Shown piece after piece: positions 50,760-63,599 of a stretch of DNA of 64,000 nt. The DNA comes from Rotaria sp. Silwood1. Lineage: Eukaryota > Rotifera > Eurotatoria > Philodinida > Philodinidae. Within the stretch, counting starts at the first letter, position 1. Every line of letters begins with the position of its first letter. The notes under the pieces were generated by a model, which did not search any database, was not told where the DNA came from, and was given only the letters and a program-made list of their open reading frames with translations. A program made the position numbers and the translations under genes. The stretch is taken from NCBI GenBank assembly GCA_905250075.1, contig CAJNOP010000277.1:172504-236503 (forward strand), given 5' to 3'.

Positions 50760-51421
50760 TTTTTTTATAGTTGATGAAAGTCTGAAGCAAAAAAGGAAAA
50801 AAATAAATGGCGTCTTGAATCAAAGATATTGTTATTGTCCTTATGATCAAGCGTACAATATTTATAGTCGAGTTTGTTAAAAGGAAAAAAAAACAAAGAG
50901 AGAAAAATCGATTTGATTGTTCGCTTTTAACAATAATTAAATAAAATAAAAGATGGCGCTATATTGCTACCGATAAGAATATTTTTTTTGCAAACAAAAC
51001 TAATGTAAAACGATAACTCAGAAGTTAAACAATAAAAAAAAGACAGAAAATTTGAATGTCTTCATGCATTGGAGTCTTGTGTTTTAGTTCTTTGAAAGGT
51101 AATCCTTTTGAATATTCTTTCGTGTCGAGAAAACGATGCTGAATGAAAGACTGAAGAACATTATTATTACCCAAGGTAACCTGAGATGGCTACGATTAGA
51201 TAGAATCGATCATATTTGGGAGGATTTTTAGTAGTTTTGGGGAAATAGGTAAGCAAAAACTATAACAAAACGCTAGAGAAAAACGAAAATTTTTCAAGAG
51301 TGGAGAATAGAGCTCATGGGATCCAAAATTCTCATACTTGGATCCGGAACCAACCCGACGGACTCCATTGAAGAACAATCTGCTCAAGACATCCCAGAAC
51401 GTCTAACTCGAATCATTAATA
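50760..51421. other. Intergenic, no gene seen
   Basis: No supportable gene. The frame from 51316 runs into the left end of the Tigger-like element and is fortuitous. Confidence 0.45.
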
Positions 51422-52141
51422 CAGTCGAGTCCGCCTATAAGGGCGCAGTCGAGGTTTCTAAAAGAGGCTCTTATATCCGGACCGTTCCTTTATCCGAACT
51501 ATATGTAAAACAGTGCAAAAATTGTTTCTTGTCAACATTTATTAAGTAGTACATAGACATACATAAATTTACTTAAAGAAATCCGTGATTTTACTTTGAG
51601 TACGATTAATTAAAGCGTTCTTTTCGATCATGTCTTCGATATCATAGTATGAATTATACTCTGTAAAATTCTCTTCCAAATACTTGCGAACCATCGAAAG
51701 ATGCATCAGTGCATCTTTATGAGAGACACCTGCCATCGGTTCATCAACAATATCGGCTTCTTCTTCGTCTTCTTCTTCTAAAATATATATTACCTTTTGG
51801 ATGGATGAATATCTGACCCCTTCATTGAAGAAACAGCAAGTATATATACATAGGAGAGAGACAATAGATGGACTAGAGAAAAAGTCGAGAAGCTTCGCCC
51901 GACTGTTTAGAAAATGAATAATAGACAGAAAAAGAAAATGGTTCTTCTTACTCAGCAAAAACGTCAGTTAGGACAAGTGAGTAAGACGAAAAAGAGCATA
52001 CGTGCAACAGATGAATAGTAAAAGAAAAGAACATACAATATGGCTCTTTTATGCGGACTCAAATCGCAAAAAAGCGCCAAAACAAAGCTCTTATAAGCGA
52101 ACCGCTCCTTTATCCGGAGCTCTTATAAGTGGACTCGACTG
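51422..52141. mobile_element. Tigger/pogo-type DNA transposon remnant, 720 bp
   Basis: Terminal inverted repeats CAGTCGAGTCCGCCTATAAG and complement of CAGTCGAGTCCACTTATAAG, bordered by TA on both sides, as in Tc/mariner-superfamily Tigger elements. Subterminal CTCTTATA and CCTTTATCCG blocks are repeated at both ends. An internal minus-strand remnant of the transposase is described separately. The deletion removed most of the transposase, so the copy is not autonomous. Confidence 0.85.
51571..51800 (-). pseudogene. Tigger-type transposase C-terminal fragment
   Basis: Inside the TIR element, the frame reads an acidic run (EEEDEEEADIVDEP), then GVSHKDALMHLSMVRKYLEE and finally SKITDFFK before a stop. 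This acidic stretch, the SH.eAl..l..v..yle helix and the ITDFF ending are typical of the very C terminus of Tigger/jerky-like transposases. The DDE catalytic domain and the DNA-binding part are absent. Upstream sequence in the same frame (to 51958) is not transposase-like. Confidence 0.75.
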
Positions 52142-52320
52142 TAGCTAACTCCTTGTCGTTGATTTCCATTTGTCTATTCGAACAGTTCCCAAAAAGCCAC
52201 GCCATCTTTCTTAGAATCATGCATTGATTCAAATAAACACTCCAATCATATTTTCTCTTTGGAATATATATATATAATATTTCGATCTGTAGCAACATTT
52301 TCCAAAATTTTCAAAAAAGA

Positions 52321-54286
52321 ATGGTACTCATACGAAAACGTCGTGGTGGTCGTCGACATAAAAAATTAAAAGCTATTGATCCATTTTATTCCGGTCCAAG
52401 AAAACTTCTCGTTGATAAGTTTGTATATATTTTTGTTTTCTTTTATGTAATATTAGTTTTCATTATTATACATTTGTTCTATAGAAAATTAGTTAGTGCA
52501 AATCAAGCACCAAAAAAAGGTGAAAAAATTGATAATAAAATTTCTCATCGTTTTCAACAATTTCTTGATAATAAACAACATGCTCAAGAATTACAAAAAT
52601 CATCTAAGAAAAAAAATAAAAATAAATTTAAACAAAATACAAATGAAGATAATGAATATCCAGAACTTGAACAAAAACCAAATGAATCTGATCGACATTA
52701 TTTACAAAGATTAGATCATGTAACATAAAAAAAATAATTAATGAAAATAAAACAAAAAAATTATTTAATTTTTTTTGTTTTAGGAAGTAAAATTTGCATT
52801 AGATCGTGCTCGTTATGAATCAAAATATGATGTTAAATTAGTGAATAGTGAAAAAGGTGATCATCAATTTGAAGTTAAAAAAGAAAAAAGTAAACGATCT
52901 GAAAAAAAACTCAAGTAAGTTACGATAAAATTATGAATTATTTAGTCTCTTTATTTAATATATTTGATATTATTCGAAGTCCATGAACGTAATTACATAG
53001 ATGATAATGTCACATAGGTAGATTGCGTGGATTTTCCAGATGTCTGCTTCCATGTTCAATGATCTTTTGTTTTGCTTATAGATACTATAAAAAATTCTAG
53101 CAAAAATCCTAAAAGGACTTGAGTTCTTATTGAGACTTAACGGAGGTATTGAATATTCAAATGTGACCGTTTGTCAAAGATCTGTGTAGGATACTTCAAA
53201 ATCACGATAGTACCGAAAACCTGGTATCCTGTAGGTATTTTTTGCACATAGACATATTAAAAATTCAATCGTTCCATGAAGTTTTAATAAGAACTGAAAA
53301 CTTTTTAGAGCTTTCTCTAGAACACTTTGTTATATCTATAGACAAAAAAAAAACCATTGAAATCGCTAAGTAATCACATCTCTTATTATGAATTTATTTT
53401 AGAAACTCTACTTTTCTACGAACACGTATAATTAGTCTTATTCTTAATTTGCTTATAAGACTCTTGACAACAAAAATATAACCTAGCGTATGTTATCTGT
53501 TGCTAAGGATGGCTTCTCTCCATTGATTTCCTCTTCGCATTATCTGTTTGTTTCTCTTTCATATGAAAGCATTGAGAAGAAGAGATGAAACAAGAGAAGT
53601 CGCCCTTAGCAACAAATGGCATACCTTAGACGTTATTTTTACTGTCGAGTAGTTGATAAACTAATGTGAGGCATAGCTCATTGTTTTGATAGATTAAAAA
53701 AATGTATATAAATGAAAATATTTTTCGAAGACAAATCGTATCTCTAAGGATGTGGACGCCAATCTTATGGCTTTCAATTTTTATTAATTATTTGAACTGA
53801 CTAAATATATACTCTTGAATTATTTTGTCAAGATGAATATCAATGAGTTTTCTTAACCATTAGAAAAACTAAATCTTGATTTTTTTGAATTATGTAAAAA
53901 AGAATTTAAATAATCTGATGAAATTATTAAATATTTATTTTTTAGACGTTTACAAACTAAAAAAGAAGAAAATAAATTAAAAAAAGAAGAAAAAAAAATC
54001 AAAGATGATGAATTTAAATTATTCCAAGGTAAATTTTATATTAGATATTATTGTATTATAATCTTTCTTTAATTAGATAAACCAAAATTTGGTGAAATAG
54101 TTCATGAACCACCAACATTAACATTACCAAAACGTTCGAAATTTGATAAATCCAAAGTAAAATTTTATTTAATCAATTGTTTATTTATTTATTTATTTCT
54201 AGGCTGGTATGAAAGATTTATTATTAAAGGAAAAATTAAAAAATCAAAATTCCTTTAATGAAACAAATCGAAAGAAAAACAACTAA
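52321..54286 (+). CDS. CCDC137: CCDC137-like nucleolar coiled-coil protein
   Basis: Exons 52321-52418, 52485-52719, 52784-52914, 53946-54028, 54077-54156 and 54203-54286 give 236 codons. Very basic, lysine-rich protein. Family marks: the N-terminal KKLKAIDPFY and RRGGRRHKK region, KPNESDRHYLQRLDH (human: KGESDGAYIHRM), EVKFALDRARYESKYDV, then a coiled-coil lysine/glutamate segment, and FGEIVHEPPTLT (human: KFGEVVLQPPELT). The vertebrate protein is a nucleolar/chromosome-associated protein; the exact molecular role is not established by sequence. Intron 3 is 1,031 nt and contains a foldback element. The stop codon lies 6 bp from the stop of the convergent KCNAB gene. A decayed copy of exon 2's start is at 47355-47437. 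Confidence 0.82.
53476..53640. mobile_element. Foldback MITE in CCDC137 intron 3
   Basis: Imperfect palindrome of about 165 bp: GTTGCTAAGGATGGCTTCTC faces GAGAAGTCGCCCTTAGCAAC, outer ends ATAACCTAG... and ...AGACGTTAT, centre CTTTCATATGAAAG. Noncoding. Confidence 0.7.
54182..54200 (-). terminator. Poly(A) signal candidates for KCNAB inside CCDC137
   Basis: The run of TTTATT on the plus strand gives several overlapping AATAAA signals on the minus strand about 95-110 bp after the KCNAB stop, inside the last CCDC137 intron. For CCDC137 the first AATAAA is at about 54459, inside a KCNAB intron. The two transcripts therefore probably overlap tail to tail. Confidence 0.5.
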
Positions 54287-54292
54287 ATAGAT

Positions 54293-56509
54293 TTATTGTT
54301 GAATTTGTTGTTGATGATGAAATGTTTCATTTTTTGTTAACATATAAATATTTGGTTTATTACCAAGGATTCGATCTATATCTGTCATTATTGATGGAGT
54401 TAATTTTGAAACAATCTAAATGTATAAAACAGAAAAAAAAAAGAAACGATTGTTTAAAAATAAAATAAAAATCTGTTTTGTTTTTACATGTAATGAATTT
54501 AGATTTTCATATAATTGTTCAACAGAGGATGCACCAAGTAATACACAATGAACATTTTCATTTTTTAAACACCATGCTAAATGAAAAGTTATTAGTTAAG
54601 AAAAATTTTTAAATTTATTTTTTACGAAGAAAATATTTATTCTTACCAATAGCTAATTGAGCAAGTGTACAATCAAATTTTGATGCTAAAATAGCTAATT
54701 CTCTTAATTTATCTTGTTGTTTTCGACCTTCGTCATTTAAAACTTTGTCTTTCAACCATCCATAGCCCTACCATAGTGAAAAAGAAATAAATCCAGTATT
54801 TCATATCATTTAATTTTACTTTAAGTGCCGCCCTTGAATGTAATGGTACTCCATCATCATATTTTCCTGTTAATAATCCACATGCTAAGGGTGACCATGT
54901 CATGGTTCCAATACCTAAAAAATAATTGTACACATTTTTTTTAAACCTACATATTTAGCAAACCTATTTTTTTAAAAACATCTGGTAAAAATACTTCAAC
55001 TTTTTCACGTTGAAATAAATGATATTCTGTTTGTTCACATATTGGTGGAATTAAATTGAATTGTCGAGCAATTGAATAAGCTTCCTTTTGATATAATAAA
55101 ATAATATTTATTCAAATAAAAAAAAAAAAAGCTAATATTATTGTTTTTTTTTTCTTACCATAATTTCCATTGGTGACCATCTTGATGTACCCCAATAGAA
55201 ACAAAGATTATTATTAATTACTTGTGTAAATGCTCGAACAATTTCTTAGAAAATAATTTTTTCTTTTTAAATATTAAATAATATTTATTTACCTTCCATT
55301 GGTACTGAACTATCAGGTTTATTAGCAAATACGATATCAACATAATCAAGTTGTAAACGTTCAAGACTTGATTTTAAACCTTCAATAATATGTTTACGTG
55401 AAAGACCTTTTTCAGTTTCAGCTCTAGCAAAAAATGCAAGATTTTGTTTTTTTGTTTTGAATGACTAATTTTCAAATATTTACTTTCCACCCCAATATAT
55501 CTTTGTTGATACAATATAAGTTGATCTTTTCCAATTTTTCTTTTTTAAAATTTTTCCAAGTGTTATTTCTGCTCTAATTATATTTAATAAAAAAAACAAA
55601 AGAATAAAGACAAAAATATTTATTTCATAATATTGAAATATCTTACTTTCCAGCTGCATAAACTTCAGCTGTATCAAATAGATTTATTCCATTTTCATAA
55701 GCAATAGTAACTAATTCTTCTGCAATATCATCTGATATTTGTCCACCAAATGTTACCCATGTGCCAAGGCCTAATTGAGAGACTCGTAAACCATTACGTC
55801 CCAAATTTCTAAATGAAATATAATTATTTAAAAAAGACGTTTTATTTTTTTCTATATGAATAAATAATAGTATGAGAACTCTAGAGTCCGTCCAGTTCGG
55901 ATCTGAAAATTTTCATCAAGAATAGTTTGAATACAAAATATTTATTATTTGATTTCTATTTACTATTCATAATAAAAGCAACTGGAATATATCTGTCAGT
56001 AACTAGCACTGATTTATATATTGATCTTGTTGATGACATAATAGTGACAAAATCATAGCGAATAGAATAAGATAAACAATAATGATAAATTCTTTATTAT
56101 TATTATTATTATTATTGTTATGTTAATGACAAAATACATCGAATAATAACATTGTTTTTCTGCTTGTAAATCAAGACATTCGTTCGAATAACAATGAAAA
56201 ATAATAAGCTACAATAGACTCAACTTCTTTCTATCATTATAAGAAAAATAATGATGATAAAACGATATCTTTGTTCAGTAATACATTAAGTTCGTTATAT
56301 GATTTCAATAGAATTATCATTATATTTATTTATTTATTCTTTTAAATCAAAGATGTAATATAATTCATGTCAAATATGATTAGTTTTTTTCTTTATAATT
56401 CATAAAGTCTTTCATTAATTTTTATCATATTCTTGTAGTAATTATATGATAAAAAGAAATTTAGAACTTACTTGTAGGCCATTGGCATCGATTTTGTTAC
56501 TCCTGACAT
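54293..56509 (-). CDS. KCNAB: Voltage-gated K+ channel beta subunit (Kv-beta, aldo-keto reductase)
   Basis: Cytoplasmic auxiliary subunit of Shaker-type potassium channels and an NADPH-dependent aldo-keto reductase. Exons (descending): 56509-56472, 55808-55647, 55573-55484, 55423-55293, 55244-55159, 55084-54964, 54914-54820, 54767-54647, 54576-54488, 54415-54293; all phases agree (351 codons). Close matches to animal Kv-beta: [86 protein letters not shown] and [10 protein letters not shown]. Catalytic residues D58, Y63 and K91 are present, with the family asparagine in VFANKPD. The N terminus is only 13 residues before NLG, so there is no inactivation-ball domain; a further alternative 5' exon cannot be excluded. 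Intron 1 (663 nt) holds a (TTA)n microsatellite. Convergent with CCDC137. Confidence 0.95.
56094..56120. repeat. (TTA)n microsatellite
   Basis: About eight TTA units inside KCNAB intron 1. Confidence 0.8.
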
Positions 56510-59500
56510 TATTTTTATTCCGACAAATCAACATGATAAACACAATAACGTGAAATTAAACTGACAGCCATTGAATACTAGCGCTTAAAGTATGCGCAAA
56601 ACAATGAATATTAACTGAAGAAACGACAAGTTGACTGTGGCAATACCAAAAGAAAACATGAATGTGCACGCTCGAGTATATATATATATATATATATATA
56701 TAGAAGAACAAGAAAATGTGAGGGAACACTACTACTGCAATGCCTAACAAATAATTTATTCTTTTCTTTGACTTACTTGTCTTTCTCACTCTCTCTCTTT
56801 TTTTCCCTTTTGTATGTGAGCAAGAGAACGGTTTGTCGATGGCACGACAACATCGATAAAAAAAAACGAGTGATTGTCTTGGTAGAAACGTCTTTTCCTT
56901 AGCGAAATAGAATGTCTGCATGTGTACACAGGGCACTAAACTGATTATAAAAACCAAGCATATATAAGATTTTTCTATTGTTCGACTAATTCATGAATTG
57001 AATATCAATATAGAATAAAGAGAGATGCATTAGTAAAAAAAATACTAAAATATTATCATATCATTGATAATATTTATATGATTATACAGATCAAATGAAA
57101 ATCAGTTTTTCGATGTTATTTCAGTTGTAAATTTAATAACTTACTGTCATGAATGTTGTGTCAATCCTTTTTTGAAACTTTTTCACGTCCTACAATTCAA
57201 TTTGAATCGATGAAAAAGTCACGTAGAATATATTGTCTTTATTTATCATAAGATTCAATGAAAAGCAAAAGGATAATTCATGTATATTAATTCAATCTAT
57301 TGACATTTATTGGTTTATTGATAACAATAAACAAATCGTTTATTTTTTTTTCTTTATTCTTTTTTATATTCATTAGACTTCTTTTAATAAATCTCTACAT
57401 TTTTTAATATTTTAGACAATTGTACAAAATGAAAACTTTGAATAAGAGAAAAAGAAAAAGAAGTTTAATCAATTTTAATCAATAATCAATACAATCAACA
57501 AATTATGATCAATGGTTAATATTCATTAAATTTGCTAATGTTGATTACTGTATATTGTTCAAGACATTTGCCAAATGAATTCTATTCTACATTTTTTTGT
57601 AGTAAATCGCAATAGCATAAATAATAGACTAAACAATGGTCAAGAGTATTTTCAGAGATGATATATCCTATTACGAAGCACGCGAACAAATTATTCTTGA
57701 ATGTAATCAAAAATATGATATTTATAAGTTTTATTGTGACAAAATACTGAAATCTCGAATTCATATTTCGATCATTTAAATCAATATTTTATATATAGAA
57801 AAATCTTGAATGAAATACTATTGATTATTGATTATTGATTATTGATTTTGAACAAAGACATATGAAAGATTTTATTATAATAGGTATTTTCGAGAACTAT
57901 TGATTGAAAACATTGTTAGACTGCAAAATATTGATAAAATGAAATGAAATTATCATTATTAAAAACTGATCGAATGAGATCCAATCCGTGTTTCTCTATT
58001 CCATGTGGAGTCAGATGACATATATCATGGAACTAGATATTATTTTTAAATGCAATCATCAATCGAATAAACCTTTAAAATTTTATTTTCGTTTGAAACT
58101 TGAGTTCACGATAAACTTCACAGTTGAAATTTCTTTTTATTTTAAAGTCTACTTGAGTAATAATTCAAAATTGAAATTTCTTGTTTTTAAAACAACTGAA
58201 TATGAAGTATTCTAATTTTGAATCTTTTATCAACAAATATTTATAATGCTCAAATTCAATTTTCTAAATAGAATGGTATTTGGTTTACGAAGATAGAGAG
58301 TTCGCTCTTGTTTTCTATATATTTTTGTAGAATAAACCTGTATTATATTACAATTATTATGGATTGAGAAAAACAAGTAATCTGTTATGTATACATATTC
58401 GATTAACCAATAATTTGTAATAAGACATATTGCGTTTTGTTATTAACTATACAGTCAATCATGAATATTGACAAAAGAAATACATACATGCACGAGCAAG
58501 GGATGCAGATGAAAAGAAATTTTCATAAACAAAAAAAAATTTACTCGTTGTCGACGAAAAGTTTTGGAAGTATTTGAGTATAATCTAAGATATGTCAATA
58601 TTTATGACAGACTGCATAGTTAGTAAGGATACGCAAAATATCGTTATCACCAATAGCTCTTTGGAATGATTATTGATTATAATCGAATATATATATATAT
58701 AACAGATTAATCGTTTTTCTCAATCGATAATAATTGTAATATAATAATATAATGCATAGGTCTATTCTACAAAAATCTGTAGAACACACAAGCGAACTCT
58801 AGAAATTTCAATTTTTCAAAACGAAAGTGAAATTATAATTATTATTGAAATTTAATTTCAAGAATGAAGTAAACTTGAATTCTGTAGTTTTAGAATTTTC
58901 GATTTTGTGTTCGCAAAGGAGACGATACGGTTGATAATTCAAAGTTTAGATTCCAATTACTATAAACTCAAACAACTCACTATTCGACAGTATTTCATAT
59001 ATTGAGATTTATAGGACCAATTCACAGGTATAGAAAACCGTGAAAAGACGCGTTTTGAAATATAAGCATCTATTTCTATAAAGACAATTGATCAAAGATG
59101 GATCAATTTGTTAAAAAAGAGATACGATTGATCACGATTTTCTTTCAAAACCTTTTCCAAATATTTAACTTTATAAATTATGTTCTAGTTTTGTTACAGT
59201 CGAACATTTTATGAACAAGAAACTTGTATAGATATTATATTTGTCTGTTTTAATTTGTTCTTCGTCTGTCTTCTTTACGTTTATTTCTCCCTTAATTCAA
59301 TGATGTTAGAGAATTCGATTAGTATACGGTTAGGCACTCTAACCTTGTGAACGATAATAAATCCCGACTCACTCTTTCCTCTCTCATATATAAGTTAATG
59401 TTCTACGCGAAGCACATACAATTGGAGTGATAGCATCTATACCGAGAATATTGATAACGCTACTATTCCAGTTCAATGGAGTACATTATTTCATATAGTT

Positions 59501-60123
59501 ATTCATATCTATTTGAAATAAAGACTGAGTTTTGTAACAAGTTTATAGAATAAATAATGTTAGAAAAATGTATGATCAATCCATGGTAATTTAGTGAACA
59601 ATGAAAACGACTGAAAACCACTAGCAACTCGGTAGACTCATGTAGCAAGCCAATTGAATTCAAGAGAACGAAAGAAAACTCGTCTTATTCGCTTAAATTT
59701 GATCGGTCTTTCACATAAGTCCAGAGAGCCGTTAATGTTTCCAGTCCTCTCGTGTCGGTGACCTTTCTTGTCTTGTCTAGTGTCATGAGAAGACAAAAAA
59801 GAAATGAAGAAAGATTTGTATGGATCATGGAAAAAGAAAAACTATAGGAAAAACAAGTTCATGTGTGTTATATTGAGGTCATGAGGTCATATTTATCAGT
59901 AGTCTCTTTGTCTTTTTTCTTGATTAGTTCTGATTTCAAATCATTTTTGACTGTCAACCTAGCAATATGATTAGACTATTATTTGAACGATAGAAATATT
60001 CTTCTGCTACTCATACCTACGCAGAAAGATAAAGAGTAAAACGATGTTTTTAGGCATCGAACGCAAAATTCGACTAAAAACAACGCTGCAATGTAGAAAG
60101 CAATTCAAGAAACAAAGACAGAT
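56510..60123. other. 3.6-kb intergenic region, no gene seen
   Basis: AT-rich upstream region of KCNAB. Contains a (TA)n run at about 56676-56702 and four TATTGAT units at 57819-57849. Open frames such as 56556-56957 (minus) are driven by these simple repeats. No RNA gene recognised. Confidence 0.45.
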
Positions 60124-60222
60124 ATGGAGTGTCGGTGGAGTGTCGGTGTGTGGGTGTGGGTATGGTATGTGGATGTAGGTGTGATATTGCTGAAGAGAAG
60201 ACCCACACCCACACCCTTTACA
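60124..60222. repeat. Interstitial telomere-like repeats, head to head
   Basis: On the plus strand, degenerate TGTGGG-type units (GTGTGGGTGTGGGTATGG, then ATGTGGATGTAGG) run to about 60182. After a 20-bp spacer come the complementary units ACCCACACCCACACCC (60203-60218). TGTGGG is the known bdelloid telomeric hexamer. The inverted arrangement is like that at the right edge of the window. Confidence 0.7.
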
Positions 60223-60755
60223 TCTGCAGGCAGATTGATGGTATATGATCTAGTATCCTTTGTAAGGCAGTATAAAAAGAACATGTATGTGGCCACCACT
60301 ATAAAATTTCTCTAGCAACGACAACTCCGTCAAATAGACGGTTTGTAAAAGTTCTGAAAGTGTCCATCAAAGAGAATTTTACTGTAACAACATTTTTTCA
60401 ATCATACATTTATTCCTTATCAATTTTGACTACAGACAAAGGCACTGTTGTACGTATTTGTAACGAAATGTATAATCTTCATCTATCTGTTCCCCTCTAT
60501 TTGACCGTGTGACCTCTATAGTATACTGCTATTCATTGTCCATCTCTTCTATATTAGCCTATGTTCTGTGTGTGAGCGGGACGATTTGTTGTGTGAAAAA
60601 ACCAAATGGAGCGACTATTACTACCTCACGGATATTTCTTCCTTCAAGTTCGTTACAGTATTGACGGTATCGGTCAAATAGAACAGATGAGTGTATGCAT
60701 ATAAATATTGACCTTCATATAAAAAGTTGATAAGAATAAATTAGCGAAAGTAAAG
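60223..60755 (+). promoter_or_regulatory. Upstream region of the F-box gene
   Basis: No gene. CATATAAATATT at about 60697-60708 is a TATA-like box roughly 50 bp before the start codon at 60756. Otherwise no feature recognised. Confidence 0.35.
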
Positions 60756-62465
60756 ATGGAATATTTAGACATTGGATTCAATGATTTACCTGATGAAATC
60801 CTTATGATTATTTTCAAAAAACTCAACAATCTTGATGTATTTTATTCTTTACAAGGTGTCAATCAGCGAATAAATAAAATTATTCAGGATCGAGTTTTTA
60901 CAAATCGTTTGATTTTTGTTAAATGGTTATCAGACAGTTTTATCGATCTGATTTGTTGTGATATGATACTTGATCGATTTTGTTTACAAATTTTACCAGA
61001 AATTCATCATAACATTAAATGGCTTGATCTTGAATCATCATCGATGAAACATGTTTTACGTACTGCTCATTATCCTAATTTACGTAGTCTCGGTCTCTAT
61101 AATATTCATGAAGAGTCAATTCAATGTCTTTTTACTGGTAAGAAGTTTCAGTTCCATTATATTTCAATCTAATTTTCACTGGTTTGTTTAGATGAAGCTC
61201 TTTCATCTGGTATGTTCAAAAACCAGATTACAACACTTTTAATTACAATTGATAATAATAAGGTGAAGTTGAAGACCGTTGTAAACATATATGATTCTAT
61301 TTTGAGTGTTTTCACCAATCTAAATGATTTCATGTTATACGAATCATCGTATAAAAATCGTCTACGATTATTTTTTCATGACCCACCTCCTCATACATTT
61401 TGTTCTTCAACTCTTCGGAAATTAAGTGTTAGATTACAATGTATTGATGATTGTCTTTATCTTCTCGATGGTCGATTTAATCAACTTCAGACACTCTATG
61501 TTGATTTGGTTAATCTCCATGGTTCACATAGGATTCAAAATAAAGTTAGTTTTATAAGAACAATCTTTATATTATCAATTAACAAACTAAATTTTGTTTT
61601 TTAGAAAGATTTGCCAAATCTAAAATGTTTTTCCTTGTCATGTAATGGCGAAAGTTATAATTATAATGAAACAATTCTTCCCCTTCTCGATCGAATGTTC
61701 AATCTCGAAGAATTGGGTTTGTATCTGGCGGTGAATGTTAATGGAACATTTATTGATGGAAATCATTTGAAGAGAAATATTATTGATTATATGCCACGAT
61801 TAAATCAATTTTCATTTTATCTTCGTTCAGTCATGCATATTCGGAATCAAGTGAATTTACCATCAACAGAAGATATTAAACGCACATTTATTGACTTTTC
61901 AGATCATGAAATCATTTCTTATGTTGATTATTTTCGCGAGGCAGAACAAGGTCGATGTCATATTTATTCATATCCATCTTTTATGCCATATTATGGTGGT
62001 ATTTCAAATAATTTTCCAGGAGGATTATTCAAATATGTTCGTGCAGTATCATTGTATGATGAACAGCCTTTTGATCATGAATTTTTTCTTCGAATTGTTC
62101 AATCATTTCCATTGATGGAAAAACTGGCTTTAACTAATAAGAAACCACAAAATTGGAAGCAATCTTATTCATCGAACAATAATAATGAAAATTTATCTGT
62201 TATTGAATATTCTTGTCTTAATGAACTTGTTATTATCGATGTTCATGATGATTATATTGAAGAATTTCTGATTGATACTAAAACGTATTTGCCAAAGAAT
62301 GTCTTTCTTTCTATCAAGTATGAATCATTGAAACGTGTAACACATAATTTTGCAAGAGATGCTACACGAATTAATTGTGCGAAAATAAATGAATTGGAAT
62401 TATTTCCTGAAACACGATATTCGACTTCTTTACAAGAATATTTTCCTTATGCAAAAATATACTAG
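60756..62465 (+). CDS. F-box/leucine-rich repeat protein
   Basis: Likely substrate-recognition subunit of an SCF-type ubiquitin ligase. Exons 60756-61137, 61192-61544 and 61605-62465 give 531 codons. Residues about 8-50 form an F-box: FNDLPDEILMIIFKKLNNLD, then VFYSLQGVNQRINKII. Downstream, LRR-like strands recur (IKWLDLESS, LRSLGLYNI, LRKLSVRLQ, LQTLYVDLV, LKCFSLSC, LEELGLYLA, MEKLALTN), typical of the greatly expanded bdelloid F-box family. Introns are 54 and 60 nt. Substrate unknown. Start chosen at the first ATG immediately before the F-box. AATAAA follows the stop at about 62493. The location next to mariner and telomere-like repeats fits the subtelomeric placement reported for this kind of gene. 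Confidence 0.85.
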
Positions 62466-62689
62466 TCAAACATATTTGAAAGAACACGACAATAAAGTAA
62501 AAAAAATCTTTATAGAGATACAAATAATTATGTGTGATAAGTAACAATATGTGAAATAACTTAGTTTTGTTTGAATAAATACGTATGTGTATAATGTATT
62601 TGGTTAGAAGATAAGTTCTACAAGTTTTCTTTTGTTTAACACTAAATCTATTTTATGAGTAAGATATGTAACATCAGTCAAGAATATGA

Positions 62690-63530
62690 TCGCCATTATT
62701 TTTGAGAATGTTCGTTCATTTTGCTGGCAATTGTTCGATCTCATGTTTTGTAGAAACTAGCTGGTTGTGATTCGAAAAACGGATAGGGAAGTTGAAAGTG
62801 AGTTCATCGAAGTCTTCCTTGTGTTTCTCGCACATATTATTTAGAGGAAAGATCGAAACAATGATAATTCGATAGTGTAACGACTTGATGAGCATGGTGC
62901 AAAAACTTGTCATATGAACCGTTTAATTTTTTGCTGAATCAATCTTGCAACGTGTAGGTTTCCATTGTCATGAGAGACGATGATGACTTTTCGATTAGAC
63001 AAAACCAGTCGCTCTTAAATCAGAGCTTCATGCAAACGTTGCAATTGTTGAGAATAGAAATAGGCGGTATCGTCTGATTAGTATCTAAAACCTCAAAATA
63101 GATGACACCATGCATATTCTACCAGATGCACAGCATTGTTTTGTTTAGATGAAATTCTACTTTTGCCTTCGATAATGGGTTTTCATTATGTACAAACTCG
63201 TAGCTTTTACAGCGGACATCCACGTGACAGACTCCTTTCTCATCTCCAATGGCAATTTCTTCCAAACATGTTTCATGATTCGGTCAGGTCAACAGCGAAA
63301 CACGAGTCGATACCCGCTAAGCGAACTTGCCTAAGAATAATTGGCATGGAAGCCAATTTCTGTACTTCTTTATTTTGCTATGAGAGCGTGAAGATGAGTA
63401 TTTACTGTCATCTGGAAACAGTTGAGTTGTACAGTCAAAGCACGTGTTGTTCGACGAAGATCGATAGGAAGCAAAGCTTTCAACGCTTCGTCATTAAAGT
63501 TCACAGATAGCTTTGAACGGGGTTTACTCG
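62690..63530 (-). pseudogene. Mariner transposase, decayed
   Basis: Reading the minus strand in several frames gives ordered mariner pieces: NDEALKALLPIDLRRTTRAL (helix-turn-helix side), TEIGFHANYS (WVPHEL region), NKTMLCIW followed by NMHGVIYFEVLD (the VMLSVWWD..G..YYELL region), LVLSNRKVIIVSHDNGNLHV with ARLIQQKI (the catalytic HDNA.PH region, second acidic residue), and near the 3' end HEIEQLPAK (IE.LPERW region). At least five frameshifts or stops. The N-terminal third is missing: the remnant ends about 70 bp before the telomere-like block. Confidence 0.75.
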
Positions 63531-63599
63531 TCAATGTGGTATCTCTGAAAGAGAATTTTGCAAGCTAACAACAACATGTGGAGCTGTCGACGAGCTATC

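Noticed and set aside
56556-56957. 133-codon minus-strand frame
   Set aside because: Runs through a (TA)n microsatellite giving IYIYIY; no family resemblance.
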